Positions 44,643 to 58,300 of a stretch of 64,000 nt of DNA are shown piece after piece. A program made the position numbers and the translations under genes. This DNA comes from Nemopilema nomurai (Eukaryota > Cnidaria > Scyphozoa > Rhizostomeae > Rhizostomatidae), in assembly GCA_003864495.1 (NCBI GenBank), contig ML133437.1, positions 1,984,001-2,048,000 on the forward strand. The letters are read 5' to 3'. The notes below the pieces were generated by a model, which was not told the origin of the DNA, made no database searches, and saw only the letters and a list, made by a program, of their open reading frames with translations. Each line of letters starts with the position of its first letter. Positions within the stretch are counted from its first letter, which is position 1.

Positions 44643-46786
44643 GATCATTTAGCATTGCCTAGCGCATAGTACATCCAAGACACCTACTCAGGAGTGATGC
44701 AGCTCTGGGAAGTTTGAAAAAAGACTAATTGTAAAGCCTTTTTTTGATGGAAAATGAATGTTCTAACTAAACAACAGAGGCGCCTACGCCGGTATTTTTT
44801 CTCAAAGTGTAAATCACCTTCGAGATACTTATCAATAACAAAAAATTGATCAAAGCTTCGGGACTTCAACGCTTGTAGGCAAAGAATGCGCCCGCTCATA
44901 ATAATGTAAACTAGGCCTCTTTTGCAAGAAAGAAGTTTTGACGCTAAGGAAAAAACTGAGCTCTTCTTTGCTTTAAAGGGACAACAACGATGGGATTTGA
45001 GATAACGATGGCGAAGCTCTCAAATTTGGGAGCTCTGCTTGAAAAGAAGTCAAGCCATCAGTCTAAAGTATTATTGCAGAATGTTGACAAAATAAGTAAA
45101 GCCGGCAATCTGCATTCGGACTATCCTTTATTTGAGAAAAGCTAGTGGATATCTATACCAAAGGTAGAAAGCCGTGGAAACTGAAGAAGCGATTTGTTAG
45201 AACAGCAGGCGAGGCATAAACAGTGATTGACGCAAGCATCTATCTTAAGCACATTTGTGTTTATAATATGACAAAACTACCCAGCGTATTAATACTTATA
45301 CGAGGAATTGTAGTTGGTATGCTAGTACCTCCTGAAGTGTGAATATCATGAAAAAGGCTTGTAGAGATACGATATGTAGTCTGTCTCTTCTCCAATCTAC
45401 ACATATCTCCACGTGCAAGCGTATCGAACACGGTCTGGCGGAAAACCCATAGCACTGACTTCATATGTAACACAATAACTCTGTGCATTTCAGCAAAAGA
45501 AACATCTTGATCTGGTGCTTGAAAATTGACTAGGCTCAAAAATCTTTCTGGCCATTCAGGCGTTGAGAACACTTCTAACTTAAGATCATTGATAAGAGGA
45601 CATCGGCCGCCTTTATAAAAGTCCGGTGTGTTTGATCCCAACTACATGCAGTTGTATGTGTGGAAGTTCGAGTCGGGATACTCAATGCCACGAACTGCTT
45701 CGCTGGTAGCATTGTGACACCCAACCAGTAATAAAACAACCATTCTTAAATGCTATTGGAAGATTGACTCAGAGAGCTGAAGCCAATTGCCAAACACGCG
45801 GTGTTCCTGCACGTTTTCTGATGCTGCAATCTCAAACTAAAGGTTCTTTCATTCACTTAAGTCACTGAAAAGGAAATGCTGTGGGCAATTTTTTCCCATG
45901 GAAGGGATGCAAAACACATGGACAGTGCAAGCGAACGGAAACCCACATTACGACCGTGTTAGAAGGCAAATCAAGGATGGGATGAATTCTAAACCACATT
46001 TCTGCTGGCAAAATTCGCAAGACGAGGCCAAAACATTTTTTGCTGATTAAATTCTAGAAATGTAGCAAGAGTTAAGTGCCGTGAGCATCTTCCGGTTTGG
46101 GCAAGTGACACTTTCTGTAAACCCGAATTCAGATCTGTGATGAAAGGCTAACAGTGAAACTGCAGTTGGACCAAGAATTATTTAATAATCCTACTTTAGG
46201 TAAGCGAATTAAAATCCGCTATTACAGTAATCCGTATAGTTAAGCAGTTAGGAGGCTGTCATTTTGGACTTCTTTGGATGAGGACACAAGATCCAAGTCC
46301 GTAATGGTGATGTTTACATTACATGCAGCTCCATTCCAAGCATCCAGGATATGGAACTTTCAGAACCACGTGTCTGACATGACAGGCCCAGAAACAGGCA
46401 TTCTAATTATTTTTTCAAGTATTACAATGCTTCTGATTGAATCCAATGCTTAATACTGTGATTTAAAATAAACGTTTTGAGCTCGCCAACACATATACGG
46501 CACTCAACTCAGTAATGGATTTCGCGTAATCCAAGATAATTTTGACCATGCTTGACACCAGGTCTGAAAAATATCCCCTGTAACTTAAATAGTCGATGAC
46601 AAATTTCAGATAAGATAAAGCATTTGCTAAAGAAACCAATTGCTTACTAACAATGTTGATATGATATGCTGAAAATCAGAGGCAACCGTTTTCCCCTTTA
46701 GCGCAAGGGAATCCGCCGTAGAACAAAAATAAGAGAACAAGTGCTTTGTGGTACAAAACTTCACAATTGCTAGAAAAAGCGGAACT

Positions 46787-46925
46787 ATTTTTCGCATACT
46801 TAAAAGTACTTTTTTCGTCCGACACTCCTCAGAGTATGCAAACGTCGGAAGATAACCAAAAACTGACCGAATAAATAGCCAGATGCGGATCGAAAACACT
46901 AGAGGGTGATAAGCAGAGCGCGTGT
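46787..46925. repeat. Dispersed repeat, copy 2 (first copy at 29203-29325)
   Basis: Same orientation and word order as copy 1: CGCATACTTAAAAGTACTTT, CGACACTCC, GAGTATGC, CGAATAAATAGCCAG, GATCGAAAACACTAGAGGGT. Similarity stops at about GCGCGTG. No target-site duplication is evident. Confidence 0.6.
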
Positions 46926-48050
46926 AAAAAATAAGAGAAGATTGAAATAGAAGTGTCCAATTCTGTTTCGAGAGTACGTGTCAGTGACCTCGCATAGCAA
47001 GGGAAGAGAGAAGCGATGGCTACACTTTCATTTTCCAATAACTGAATATGAGGAGACGCTTATTTGGTTCGGGTCTAGAGAAATTCGTGGTAGCCACAAT
47101 TTCGAATCATCTTGCAAAGCTCACGTGTTTGGTTATAGTCCGCCCTGCTTGGCATAGACTTTCCCATGCATAAACCAGAGGCGTTCATCTGGAGTTGTAA
47201 TCATTCCTTAATAAACGTGAAAGCTTGGTATCATGAAATTTTGTTGCAACCCTTGCCTTATTCCAAAAGTCAGAAACTAGAACTTTTCCTCAATAAAGCT
47301 GTTAGCAAATTTTTCATACTAAACTTGTTTTTCGTTGTTAGCTCAATGCTCGGCTCACATTCCAATATATATTTGATAGCCTTGGGATCAAATTTTCGTC
47401 TTTCTAATCTATGCAGATAATTTTGTGACATCCCCAAACAGGAAAGATAACAAACTTTCCAATGACATTAATCCTGCCAAAAATTTCTGTTACAACCTTT
47501 AAATCAATGTTCAATTGACTTTTGGACAATCAAATGAGACCAGACACTCAAAGATCAGTGCAAAAGTAATTAAGTATTCAGAGAAATCTGGTTAAAATTA
47601 TTATTGGTTACTTTGATGTGTGATCTACCAGCTTTGAAACTGTAGCTAGTGTCAAGAAGGTAGACTTCTCAACTGCAAACTGGCAGATGAGATTAAATAT
47701 TAAAATTACTGATGTCAATTTGAAGTCTGTTAAAGCCTTTCAATATTGTCAAAATGGCAAAGTATGTGATAAGATCACTAAATATAATTCCTGATGTGAA
47801 CAACCATCAGAAAATTGGGAGCCATCTTCACTTTTCAGGTGCATCTGGTCTCACTATAAATTATATGTTCTCAAGATAAAAATCACAAAATGCCAAACTC
47901 CAGCAAGATTGAAATATAAGATTTTAGTTCTTTGCACCCCTTGCTCCAATTCATACCACAAATATTCAAATTGTTCATACTTCATGCATAGAAACAAACA
48001 AAAAAGACACAAAATGACTGGCAGAACTTTCACATTCATTTTACATATGT

Positions 48051-50455
48051 TCAATTCATTTTTCTTACAAGACCATTAATGGCCTCCTCTCGGTTGCCGA
48101 AATCTCCCCCCTCAACGAAGTGGTTTGTCTTCCTCTTGAACCCTCCAGTTGGGTTGTTCAGTTTGAAGGGCCACAGGAAATTGCTTGCTTTTTTGAAGTT
48201 TGAGCCAACAGTGAAAATCTCATGAATCAAATCTTCAACACAAATGATGCCATGCCTGCCAAGAGCATTTTCTATGATAGAATTTTCTGTGATTGCCACT
48301 CTTTGCTTGTTCACCTTGGCATAGCCACGCTTGTAAATAAGTTCACGGACAGTCTTCAGGTTTGGATACCTACAGCAGAAAAACATCATAAGAATAGTGC
48401 AGAGTAAAACTCAGCAACTGCGAGCTATATACTTTGAGAATAACAATTGCAAATCAACTTCAAGAGATGATACTACATAAAAGCTAGACTTTTGCTTCAT
48501 CTTTCCACCCTTGAAGTCTGGAACTGAATTTAGTTCTTTGGTGAAAAGACCCTGAACTAAAATTATATGAGGACAAGGAGCTTTCCAGGTCAGGAGAAAG
48601 GTACAGAACATTTCAAGAATTTATGAAAATGTTATTTCCATCTACCGAATTGCCAAACAACTTGATGTCACATCCCTCACTAGCAGCAAAAAGTAGTAGC
48701 AAAAATTGATTTGATAACCTAGCCTTCTTTGGATTACTTGAAATCACAGACTACTGATGTCTCAGTACACTGTGAAACTGTGAGCATAATCGAAATTAAA
48801 GGAAAAATTATACTTGGCAAAATACATATTGAAATGCCATCACTGAAAGAGCTAAATCTAAGAACAAAGACCTAATTACTGACTTCAAATAATTGACAAA
48901 TTTGTTTATGAAATACATCAAACAATCATACAAAACAAGAATCTTACCCCCAAGCGATAAATGGTTCAACTAGACGTAGCATGTTGATAGTGGCTTTATT
49001 CAACCTTATAAATATGCCATTATTGATTTGTCTCAATCTCAAAAGCTGCAGGGCTTTCTTCACTTTTGGGCTAACTTGGTTGATACCTCGGATTCGAATG
49101 ACAAAGCCAAGTTTTGCTTCTGCAGGCACATAGAATTTTCCGGCAGCCTTGATATTACGCTTTAATCTTATTTGATCTCTCTCCTGTGCTCTGTATTCTT
49201 TTACATAAGATTCAGCGCGCTTAAAGATGACCTGCCTCTTGTCCTTTACGACCTAAAGGAGAAAAAACATTTTTAGATATATATGTAGTGCTAAAAGCAT
49301 TGGGAAAAGTACTCTGGAGGTGTATTTATATGGAAAACCATATATATATATAAGAAGAATATACAGTAAATTAGTAAGACAGATTTAAATCAAAGCAAAT
49401 CATAAGGTGTACATTTGAAAATATGTATATTACTTTATCAAACCATATTGCCAACAAGGTACTCATAGGAATTCAAAAGGAGATGAAAATCATTTTCAGA
49501 TTCACACATGATTTGAAAATTGCTAAAAATAGCTAGCAGAGACAAATGGCAGGGTATTCAAGAAGTAAGTTGAAATCCATGTCTACAATAATGCATCTGA
49601 GCACTGTTTCAAAATGGGGTAAAGTGATAAATGAATCACAAGAAAACCAACCTTCTTTTGCTTAACCAATGCTTTGGCTCTTGCAGCTCGGATTTTTTCA
49701 AGGGTCTTCTTCTTTTTTAAAAGGGTTTCAGGCACCCCTGGCAACTTTTGGCTAAAATTTTATCAAAGCTGGATTAAAGATTTTGTACCAAATACCAATA
49801 CAGAAAGTCTCCAATTTAATTTGGGAATCTAAACCATGTAGATAACATTTGCTCTGCAAGTCAAATTCCATTCATATCTATCAATCACAATAATAAGAAA
49901 CGATATTGGCATATTAGTAAGTTTTTACTTTAGAACAAACTATGACCCTTTAGGTCAGAAAGGGTTGTATGCAACTTGCTTTGAAACTAGCAAAACTGCT
50001 AGCTTCCACACAGTAGCTATATGAGTTGCAATTAGTATGGTCCATAAGCGAAGCCTCTAGCTTTGGAAACAGCAACAGGCTTTAGAAATGGACATCAATT
50101 AAAGACCTACATAACTATTATTCTAAAACAATCTCCAGAATGAGATAAATTCTCTTAACTAGAAATGGCTTTAGAGAAATTTCTCTACGGTCTTTGTGCA
50201 TTTAACGAATAATACATGAAACTCTGATGCAATTCACTACAAAAACATTTATCCCTTCAAGTTGTCGATAGAAGTCTTCTGAAATGTCTAGGGTTTTTCA
50301 AACATTTTGGCACTCCGAGCATCTGATATGTTTATGAAAAATCAATAAATGGAATATAAGGGACATAAATTTCCCTAGAACTGCAAATATATTCCTTAAT
50401 AAACACGATCGAGATAGATTTATTTCATGAAGACGAACCTCTTTTGCTCGGCCAT
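48051..50455 (-). CDS. RPL7: 60S ribosomal protein L7 (uL30)
   Basis: Cytosolic large-subunit protein of the uL30 family. Exons in transcription order: 50439-50455, 49652-49751, 48948-49252 and 48051-48369, 246 aa (human 248). It starts [20 protein letters not shown], matching the VPAVPETLKKK of vertebrates. The core is nearly invariant: [77 protein letters not shown] and FLWPFKL. The end is [22 protein letters not shown]. The first coding exon is only 17 nt, as is common for ribosomal protein genes. Upstream of the ATG a pyrimidine run TTCTCCCTTTTCC (50467-50479 on the complement) fits a 5' TOP element for growth-regulated translation. Introns may hide snoRNAs; I found none convincing. Confidence 0.97.
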
Positions 50456-50466
50456 ATTGCAAATGT

Positions 50467-50479
50467 GGAAAAGGGAGAA
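50467..50479 (-). promoter_or_regulatory. Probable 5' TOP tract of RPL7
   Basis: On the coding strand TTCTCCCTTTTCC begins 12 bases before the ATG. A short pyrimidine tract at the 5' end is the hallmark of TOP mRNAs controlled through mTOR/LARP1. The transcription start is not proven by sequence alone. Confidence 0.5.
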
Positions 50480-51094
50480 CTTTCGTTGGTGCCCAGTTTC
50501 CTTTCCAGCGCGCGTAGAAGCAGTGACCAAGACGCAGTGAAGGAGCAGATTCACGTTTACAAGAGAGAGGGGTGGTGCTGTTATATTTTTTTGGGAAATA
50601 GACATAAAGAATTAGAATAAAGGGAGCTGAACTGAGAAATCAGAAAAGAGGGAGATGTGAAAAATGTAACACAATGGCAGGGAAGCAATTATTTCAAAAA
50701 ATCGTCCTTACTTAATTTTCATGCACTGTTAACTCTATCATAGTGACAAACTGAAAAGTTAAAACAGAAAACAAGAGGCTAAAGTAAAATAGGGCTATAA
50801 GAGAAAATTGACATATTATCAATGATTCAGGTGACTGGAGTACGCATGAAATAATCAATCCAAGCACATGACTTCTATCAACACTGGGCTAAAACCACTC
50901 AGAAATTTTTCTACCCACAAGATAGCTTTGGTTTTAACGTTCAATTCTCACCCTTACGCCTATGGAAACAACCTGAATGCAGGGGAAGTACCTTTCAACC
51001 CAGTGGCGGTTCTAATACTAATAATTTTAATAATAGAAATGCGCTTACTTAGCGCTAAAGCGCCGAACAAATTAGTTAATTACAGTAAGAAAAG

Positions 51095-51504
51095 CTAATG
51101 AAATTTAAAATAGTTAGCAAATAGATACATTTTTGATATTGATTCAAAAATATGGAGGTCCTGAGATCTCCTAATTTTTAAAGGCAATTTGTTCGAGAGC
51201 TCAGGGGCTGTGTAAAGAATGCTCTGACCCCACGCGATGAAAATGTTGTCTTTGGAACAGGCCACTGATTTATCTGACCTCAAACTGTGCCTGTCATTAG
51301 TTCGCAACCTCACAGACTAAACGGAAGATTGTTACAGTAGTCGAGTTTACTTGTGAAAAGAGCATGCACAATCTTTTCAGTTAGGTTTCGGTTCAGATAT
51401 TTCCTTATGTGCTTGATTTTATAGATGTGATAGTGATGCACGTCTTTGTAATACGATTTTGGACATGTTATCAATAAGTACCCCCGGATTTTTGGCACTA
51501 GCAA
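51095..51504 (-). pseudogene. Fragment of a non-LTR retrotransposon reverse transcriptase 3' end
   Basis: The minus strand at 51310-51504 reads HIYKIKHIRKYLNRNLTE then IVHALFTSKLDYCNNLPF. This pattern (I...R..L....T...V.ALV.SRLDYCNSLL) is typical of the region after the polymerase domain of animal non-LTR (CR1/Jockey-type) elements. The next frame, 51095-51313, continues with WGQSILYTAPELSNKLPL (family: AP.LWN.LP..IR), ending with a short tail. A stop at 51310-51312 and a frame change separate the parts, and no 5' portion is present, so this is a dead 5'-truncated remnant. Assignment rests on motif memory; no nuclease or RT core motif lies in the window. Confidence 0.7.
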
Positions 51505-52487
51505 TTGGCTTCATACCTGAATCTCCGATTCTAATGAAGTTTATTGCTATTTTATTTAATTGATGTTTAGAGCAGATAATATTTTAAAAAATCTGTTCTG
51601 CATTGCATGCAGTGCTTCTTCTCGTGATATTTGATTTACTGGTTCTAAAGGGAGAAAGGACTTCGCAATTTAATGTAGTAAGTAACTTTCTGCACTGTAG
51701 TTCCAGGAAGTGAAATTTTAAAATTGCAGTTAATAAGACCACAGCAATTTGCCTTATTCAACTAGCAAAATAGAAGCAATTACAATATGAATGAATCTAT
51801 GCGAATTGATGATAAGCTTTACACCAATTTTCACACCATTTATTGATGGGAGTCTTACCATTCTTGCATGCATGTTCTGTTGCAATTAACAGCAACTCTG
51901 ATGAGCAGAAAAGCAAGGCAGTGACGAATATGCTTTGAACAGTAGAAGTGACCTAGCTCTTTCGTATCTGACATTGCTGAAAAAATTCTCACAGACTTTT
52001 TGTCCTGCTTTCTCCATCTACTTGAGCATCAGTAAACCAGCTGTCATAATCCTTTTGCTTCATGTGTGGGAAAAAATATGTTTGGTCTACCAGCTACCAC
52101 ACAAGCTCTGTCATAAAATCAGCAATGTTTGCACACCATGTTGTGCACAACTGCACACTTATACAGTCTAGAGCAAGTGCTAAGCAGCAGCACTGTTACA
52201 AGCATATTATTACTATTTTTACTAGCAATATTATTACTAGCAGTACTATTACAAGTCCTTTTCATCATCAGTGCAAGATCTGTTACATATTCATGCAAAT
52301 AAAAGCTACAAAAGCAGACACGTTAAGACTGTCTTCAAGCAAGAAACTTAGTTCAAGTCCAAACACAAAAAATTTGAAGAATTAGAATTGTAGATAAAAG
52401 ATGATTCCACAGAAAGAAGCAAGGAATTAATTCTTTTTTCGGGGCAATGATTTATGAAAATTTGCTACATAAACCAGGGAAAGAAAG

Positions 52488-55060
52488 TTATTTAGATGCT
52501 TTTTGTTGTTGTTCTTCCTCTGCAGCATAAGCAGACAGCAAATCAATCTTCTTTTGTGCCTGGCGTTCCTCACGACGCTGCCTGGCTGCCTTGGTCTTGA
52601 CACGGCGTGCTTCAGCTTGGTCACTGATTAAAGCAAAAAGAATCATTCACAATATGAAGATCATCAAAAGAAGCTAAAGTTTTATGAAGACATTCTGAAC
52701 CTCTGGCTGGTTGGAAAGCAAATGTCAGTTTGCTTCGAAGGGTATATCTGATTATGAAATATAAACGCATGAAAAAGCAATTGTTACAGAAAACCAGGAC
52801 TGTATGATTCATATGTGAAACTACAGTCAGATATTTCTGCAAGGATGATTTCGGCCCAAATTGCACGCCATACAAAGATAAAAGCAATGAATGGTCGGCT
52901 TATTTTGTGCCTTGCTCTCAAGAGAATCCTATAACTTCCAAGCTAAAATAGTGATAACAATGGAATGAAACGCATGCAAAATAAAACACAGAATTATACG
53001 AAGGAGCAACATACCTAAGAAGCTTGGCTCTGGCCTTTTCTGCCTTCTTCTTGTGAATGTATTCCATTAAAACTCGCTTGTTTTTGAAAACATTACCCTT
53101 GACCTTCATGTAGAGTTCATGGTACCTTAAAAAGAAACAGTACAACTGTAAAATATAATTCACAAACAAAGCTTCTATTTTCACAGGTAAAGTGTTGTGC
53201 TTTGTCATTCAAGGTTCTTTAAACAAATATAGACACAAGCAACAATAAAACCCATACCATCAAAGAAAATCAGCTTTTCATTCTAAATTCTATATAAATA
53301 AATAGAAAATCAAGCTAGTAAAACTACCCATAAACACTATAAATACTTTTATTTGTGACAACTTACAAATGCTTGTCAATCTTCTTTGACTCCCTGTACT
53401 TCCTGAGAAGTCTTCTTAAAACTCTCATTCTGTGCATCCAGATGACTTTTTCTGGGTAACGTGCATTTTTAGTACCATGCCTTTTACCATATCCACTGTG
53501 TCTACCCTTCCTTTTAGCTTCTAGAAGCTTTCTCGTTCGTGCTCTACTGTGAACAACTTGTGGCTTTTTAATGATAAGACCATCCTTCACAAGTTTGCGG
53601 ATATTTTGTCCTTGAAGAATAAGTATATACATACTTCATTTTGGTAACATTTGATACATAGTGGTGGTACCAATAAACTCATTGCATCATTGCTTACTTC
53701 TTATGCTTTTAAAAGTTCTTTTTCAAAAAAGAAAGGTCTTGTGTATGCCTGTGAAGGGAGTTCACCAACAAGCATTCAAGGAACAGCAAACTTGAGTTCA
53801 AAAAAGGCATTGTGGAATGCTAGATCTACCTAAATGTAGGGTAAAATGACAGAGTTCTCAACAGATAAGGAACTGGTGTCAACTATAGCATCAAAATATC
53901 ATCATTGGCAAGGGTGGAAACATTAAACATCAATCTTTTGTCAAAATACAAGAGACAAGAACCTGTAAATGAAAGGAACTTGATATATACAAACATAGGC
54001 CACTGATTTCTTACTCTCAAGATACAAACTTAAGATGTTTGATGCTAGCGGATACAATCATATTTTCATTTTTTCACTTCTTATTTACAACTATATCTGT
54101 ATACTTCCTACAATTGTGTTGCCTGATATACATTCTTTCCCAAGCACTACCAACATTTTCAGATAAAAAAGGTGCATACTTGAATTTGCATTTCCAATTT
54201 CATTTGTTTCATTGGGGTCAAGCCAAATCTTCTTCTTGCCACATTTCAAGACGCTGGCAGCAAGCCGCTTTTGCAGGCGTAGAGTACTAAAAAATTTTTG
54301 CATGAAGTCAAACATCAACAAAATATTTAATCTATCTTATTTTAAAATACAGATTTATATCAAAAATTTAAAGAATTACTACATGAAAAAAGAAAATAGC
54401 CTAAAACTTTAGTGGACTCGAGATACTAGTTAATACTGCCTAAATATACAGTTTCATTCACATTGTGTTAAATGTTGCACATTGTTGCTAGACAAGCACA
54501 AATGACACTAACATTGGTGCAATATCAGTGGAATTTGAACAAAAAGATGGGATGGTAGTAATCTGTATGGCTATCCCTTAAAAAACTAGTTTTGCCACTC
54601 TTAAAATTATCTAGTTATAGAAGTTTTGTTGTTGAAATAAAAAATCACAGTTTAATCGAATATGTCTTATGGATTATAATATCGAATATGGATTATAATT
54701 CTTAAAATCCACTGGGGGCACTGAGTAAATTTGCATTTGAAATCTACCTACCAACACATGCAAATCGTGAAGGCTACAAAAAATTCAAAATTCAACGGAT
54801 CTCTAAATAACAATATGTCGCTCTCCATTTTATGTCATTGGCCCTAGAGGTTATAGTACGGAGCAACCTAGGCCCAACAACTCGACAGCATACTTTCGCA
54901 ATTATTTCACGGGTATTGAGGAGAATGACAAACTGACCCTTGTAAATAAAAAGCTAGGTCTTTAAGGATTCAAGATAATACATTGCAGAAGCTGAATGAG
55001 CAAATCTGGTGAGTGTTATGAAGGTTTTAAGTTGCGGCAGTCAACAATTTCTTACCTCAT
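52488..55060 (-). CDS. RPL19: 60S ribosomal protein L19 (eL19)
   Basis: Cytosolic large-subunit protein eL19. Exons in transcription order: 55056-55060, 54180-54286, 53367-53610, 53015-53125 and 52488-52623; 200 aa (human 196). The first coding exon is only ATGAG, followed by a strong GTAAGA donor; joining gives [20 protein letters not shown], matching [20 protein letters not shown]. Further signatures are [86 protein letters not shown], and the basic helix [20 protein letters not shown]. The end is Gln-rich ([10 protein letters not shown]). A pyrimidine tract CCTTTTCTT (55073-55081, complement) just upstream of the ATG fits a 5' TOP element. Confidence 0.97.
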
Positions 55061-55369
55061 GGCTGCGCGATTAAGAAAAGGCCTTACACGAGACCAGGCT
55101 CTACGAAGTCAGAGGAATCAACCAATCAGATTTCGCCATTCGCCTTGCACATTGATGGTGAAAGTGCTCGTTCCAGTCTTCATTGAAACCCGCAGCAACC
55201 CCCGGCTTTCACGCAAAGCGCGGGTCGCCGTCAATTCAACTCAATTCGGTAGCAGGTGCAACAAACAAGTTTTCTTCAAGTGCTGATCAAATTATGCAGA
55301 ACTAGGAATTGTTTACGACCTGGTGTTGCCAGCCAGAAATTGTCTGCCTAAATGCACTGACTGTTCAAG
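55061..55369. promoter_or_regulatory. Divergent promoter of RPL19 and STOML1
   Basis: 309 bp separate the RPL19 and STOML1 start codons. On the + strand there is AACCAATCAG (about 55118-55128), a CCAAT-type box, and on the RPL19 side a pyrimidine tract next to the ATG. No TATA box is apparent. Sharing of the promoter is inferred from spacing. Confidence 0.5.
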
Positions 55370-58300
55370 ATGCCAAAATACTCATCTCTCCCAGAATTTG
55401 GACAAGTAAATATTTATATAGACGAAAATGAAAGAAAGGGTATGTCCGTTACCACTAGGTACAGTGCTGTTTTTCCAAGACCTTTGCTGTGTGTTATGTG
55501 ACAATTTTGATGCCATCAGCGCATAGCTAATCATACTTCTAAATTTAGTTATCTGAACTATTACGAGATAGTTAAAAATAGGTAATTTTGCACATTTAAA
55601 CTTGAAACGCTGGTTTTTATCTTTATTTGTTTCTAATTTCGTGTCAGATTTTTTGACAAACAAGCTACGCATTCTTTTTATCGACCCACAGTCTGTGGCA
55701 CAGAAGACACCCACCATGTGTATAGCCCAATACCAGTTTAATTAACTGTAAAGCCCCCCTCAGACCAATCAAGACTTATAGGCCTCAATCTCACCGCATT
55801 TACTTTCAGACAAGAGATCTGTTATGATAAATATAATAGCTTAGCCTACTAACATATTTTTATTATTCTTAATTTATTGAAATGTCTTATGTATTTAGCA
55901 TACTGTGCTAATTGGAGAAACTTTTCATTACTACAGCCAAAATAAAATTACTTAAAATGAATTTATCTACAAAGTAAAGTTTTTTTATATTTTACCTAGA
56001 TGCTTAAAATAAAATTGCATAAAACCTGACATTATTGTTTTCTAAAGAAATTCAAAGTCTTTAAAAAACTGAACTAAACTTTCAAGTGACTTAGTATTCT
56101 TTTGCTGCATAGCCATCTTCTTGACAATGTTTTGACGTTTTTCAATGATTTTGAAAACTATCCACGATAGTGTTTATTTATCCATACACAGTATTTAGTT
56201 AACATCTTGCTCTATTTTGAAACAGACTCAATTGGGAAACCAAGCTATAGTGTTGTGGAATGGCTGATTCTGTTTTTTGTGCATTTTCTTTGGGTATTCA
56301 GCCTTCCAGTAACATGGTGGTGTAGTTTCAAGGTATGTTATTATGAAAACACTTTTGTACTCCTGAAATTTTTCTTTTGGAATTTTGTAAATATTGAATT
56401 GGGATAAGTAGCACAAAAGTGTCTTGGGTTATATGGTTCTTTTTTATATAACAAAATGCTCTTTGAACTTCAAAATTTGAAGCCAGGAATGTTAACAGAG
56501 GAAAACACACAAAAATCTGTTTTCAATTAAGACCCAGGTTGTGATTTGGCAATTTATCAATACACCTTGCATTGTTCCAAGGCAAATATAATAAACATAT
56601 TAGAAAAACATAAATTATAACTAGCAATGTTATCTTGAATAGCAGTCTGTGCTTCTTTCAAAGGTGATACCACAGTATGAGAGGGCCTTAATTTATAGAC
56701 TTGGAAGAATGCAGAAAGCCAAAGGGCCAGGTCAGTATATGAAATTAGTTTTTTAGCATGAAATATTTATGCTCATTGCTTTTAAGCACCTTGGAAAAAT
56801 TCAGTGTTTATAAATAAAACAAGATAAGCAAATGGTGGAAAGAGTCCTAGAAACAAACTTGGTGCATGAAATTGAAAATAATGCATATAAAATAAAACAA
56901 TGTTTTCATATTTATTATTCAGGTGTTTGTTTTTAATTCTTTGTAATTATTTAAGCATTATTACTTAATTTTAATCCTATTCAGAATAGGTACTCAAATC
57001 TAAAATTATAATAATTTTTTAAATGTTATGTTGATGTTCAATATCCCAATTGTATCAATTTATAATCTGAATGAATAGACCTAATGTATAAAATATATTA
57101 ACCAATTAACTAAAATCTTATGAAAATAAGTTATATTCAAGATTGTTATTGGCAACATGAAAAAAGGATTTAATCACTCTTTGTCTAGGCTTGATCTATG
57201 TCATCCCTTGCATTGATAATTGGAAGAAAGTTGACATGCGGATGAGGGCATTCAATGTTCCTCCACAAGAGGTTATATTTGTACTTTTACAGTTTCTTTA
57301 TCTAACAAGATCATCTTGAGTAATGAGTCAGAAAAAGAGTTTTTAAAAACATACAAGATATATAGTGAAGTATATTTCCCTTAATACATTTTAAGTAACA
57401 TTTTTTAGTTGTGCATAATTGGCTTCACAATTTGATAAAATGATTTCTTTCTATTAGGTTTTCACTGTAGATGGAGGTTTGCTTAAAATTGGAGCAGATG
57501 TTCAATATAGAATAATTGACCCAATGGCATCATTCAATGAGTTACAGGATTTGAACCACACCCTAAGAGTAACTGCAGTGGCAGCATTAAACAACGGTCT
57601 TGCAGGCAAGAAACTTGCTGAGATTGAGAACGAAAAGAATTATCTTAATGCTGTTTTACAGGTATATTTATTTACTTTTTTGTTTTTTTCAAACTTTGAA
57701 TTTCTTTTCTGGTGTACAGAAATAGAACACCAGCAAATATTTGTTAATGCAATTTAAATGCATATGTGTTCTTTGGGAAACTTTGAATCATGAAAGCCAT
57801 TAGCAATCGGTAAATGTATGTTATGTGTGGCTGGAATCCCTTTCATGCCTGTGTATTGTTCATTTGGTATAAATTCAAGGTACAAACACTTGGACAGTTG
57901 CCACAACCCAGGGTATGAATTTAACTGCATGCATTTGTTTTTAGAATACTCTCAACAGAACTGTATTCCAGTGGGGTCTTGAAATTGCAAGATTTGAGTT
58001 GTAAGTATAAAAGCCATTTGGATTGTCATTGCTCAATTAGACAGCTTCCAAAAAGTCTCTCTGAAGCATTGCAATACTACTGACTTTATCAATTTACCAG
58101 TGCTGGATCTATCTGTAAGGTTTTGACATACAGGCAAATGACCTATGGATCTATGCAGACTAACAAATGAGAAAAACAAGGATTGAACACAAATTGCGGA
58201 AGTTCAGTAAGGAAGTTTTATCGTTTAGGGTGATTTTGTTCAGTTTCAAATCTGATTTAAAGTTTTTTTAACATGATTATGAAAAAAGCTTTCTTCTAAA

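Larger units (their letters stand above)
43007..48050. other. Gene-poor region between Kv channel and RPL7
   Basis: About 5 kb with no gene I can support. It contains an 11-bp tandem repeat (44552-44642), copy 2 of the dispersed repeat (46787-46925) and short open frames, the longest on the minus strand at 45261-45641 (126 codons, no ATG at its start, no known domain). Confidence 0.5.
50456..52487. other. Intergenic region between RPL7 and RPL19
   Basis: About 2 kb with the RPL7 promoter and the RPL19 3' end. Minus-strand frames at 51095-51313 and 51310-51504 abut and resemble a reverse-transcriptase C-terminus. The upper one contains KYLNRNLTEKIVHALFTSKLDYCNNLPF and the lower one an APELSNKLPLKIRRSQDLHIF stretch, as in animal non-LTR elements. 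They are annotated separately. Confidence 0.5.

Noticed and set aside
45261..45641. 126-codon minus-strand open frame.
   Set aside because: It opens right after a stop with no ATG at its start; no domain, no splice context, and it lies in repeat-bearing intergenic DNA.
53015..55055. Box C/D snoRNA candidates (TGATGA-like words) in RPL19 and RPL7 introns.
   Set aside because: No candidate had a box D (CTGA) at suitable distance with closing terminal stems.
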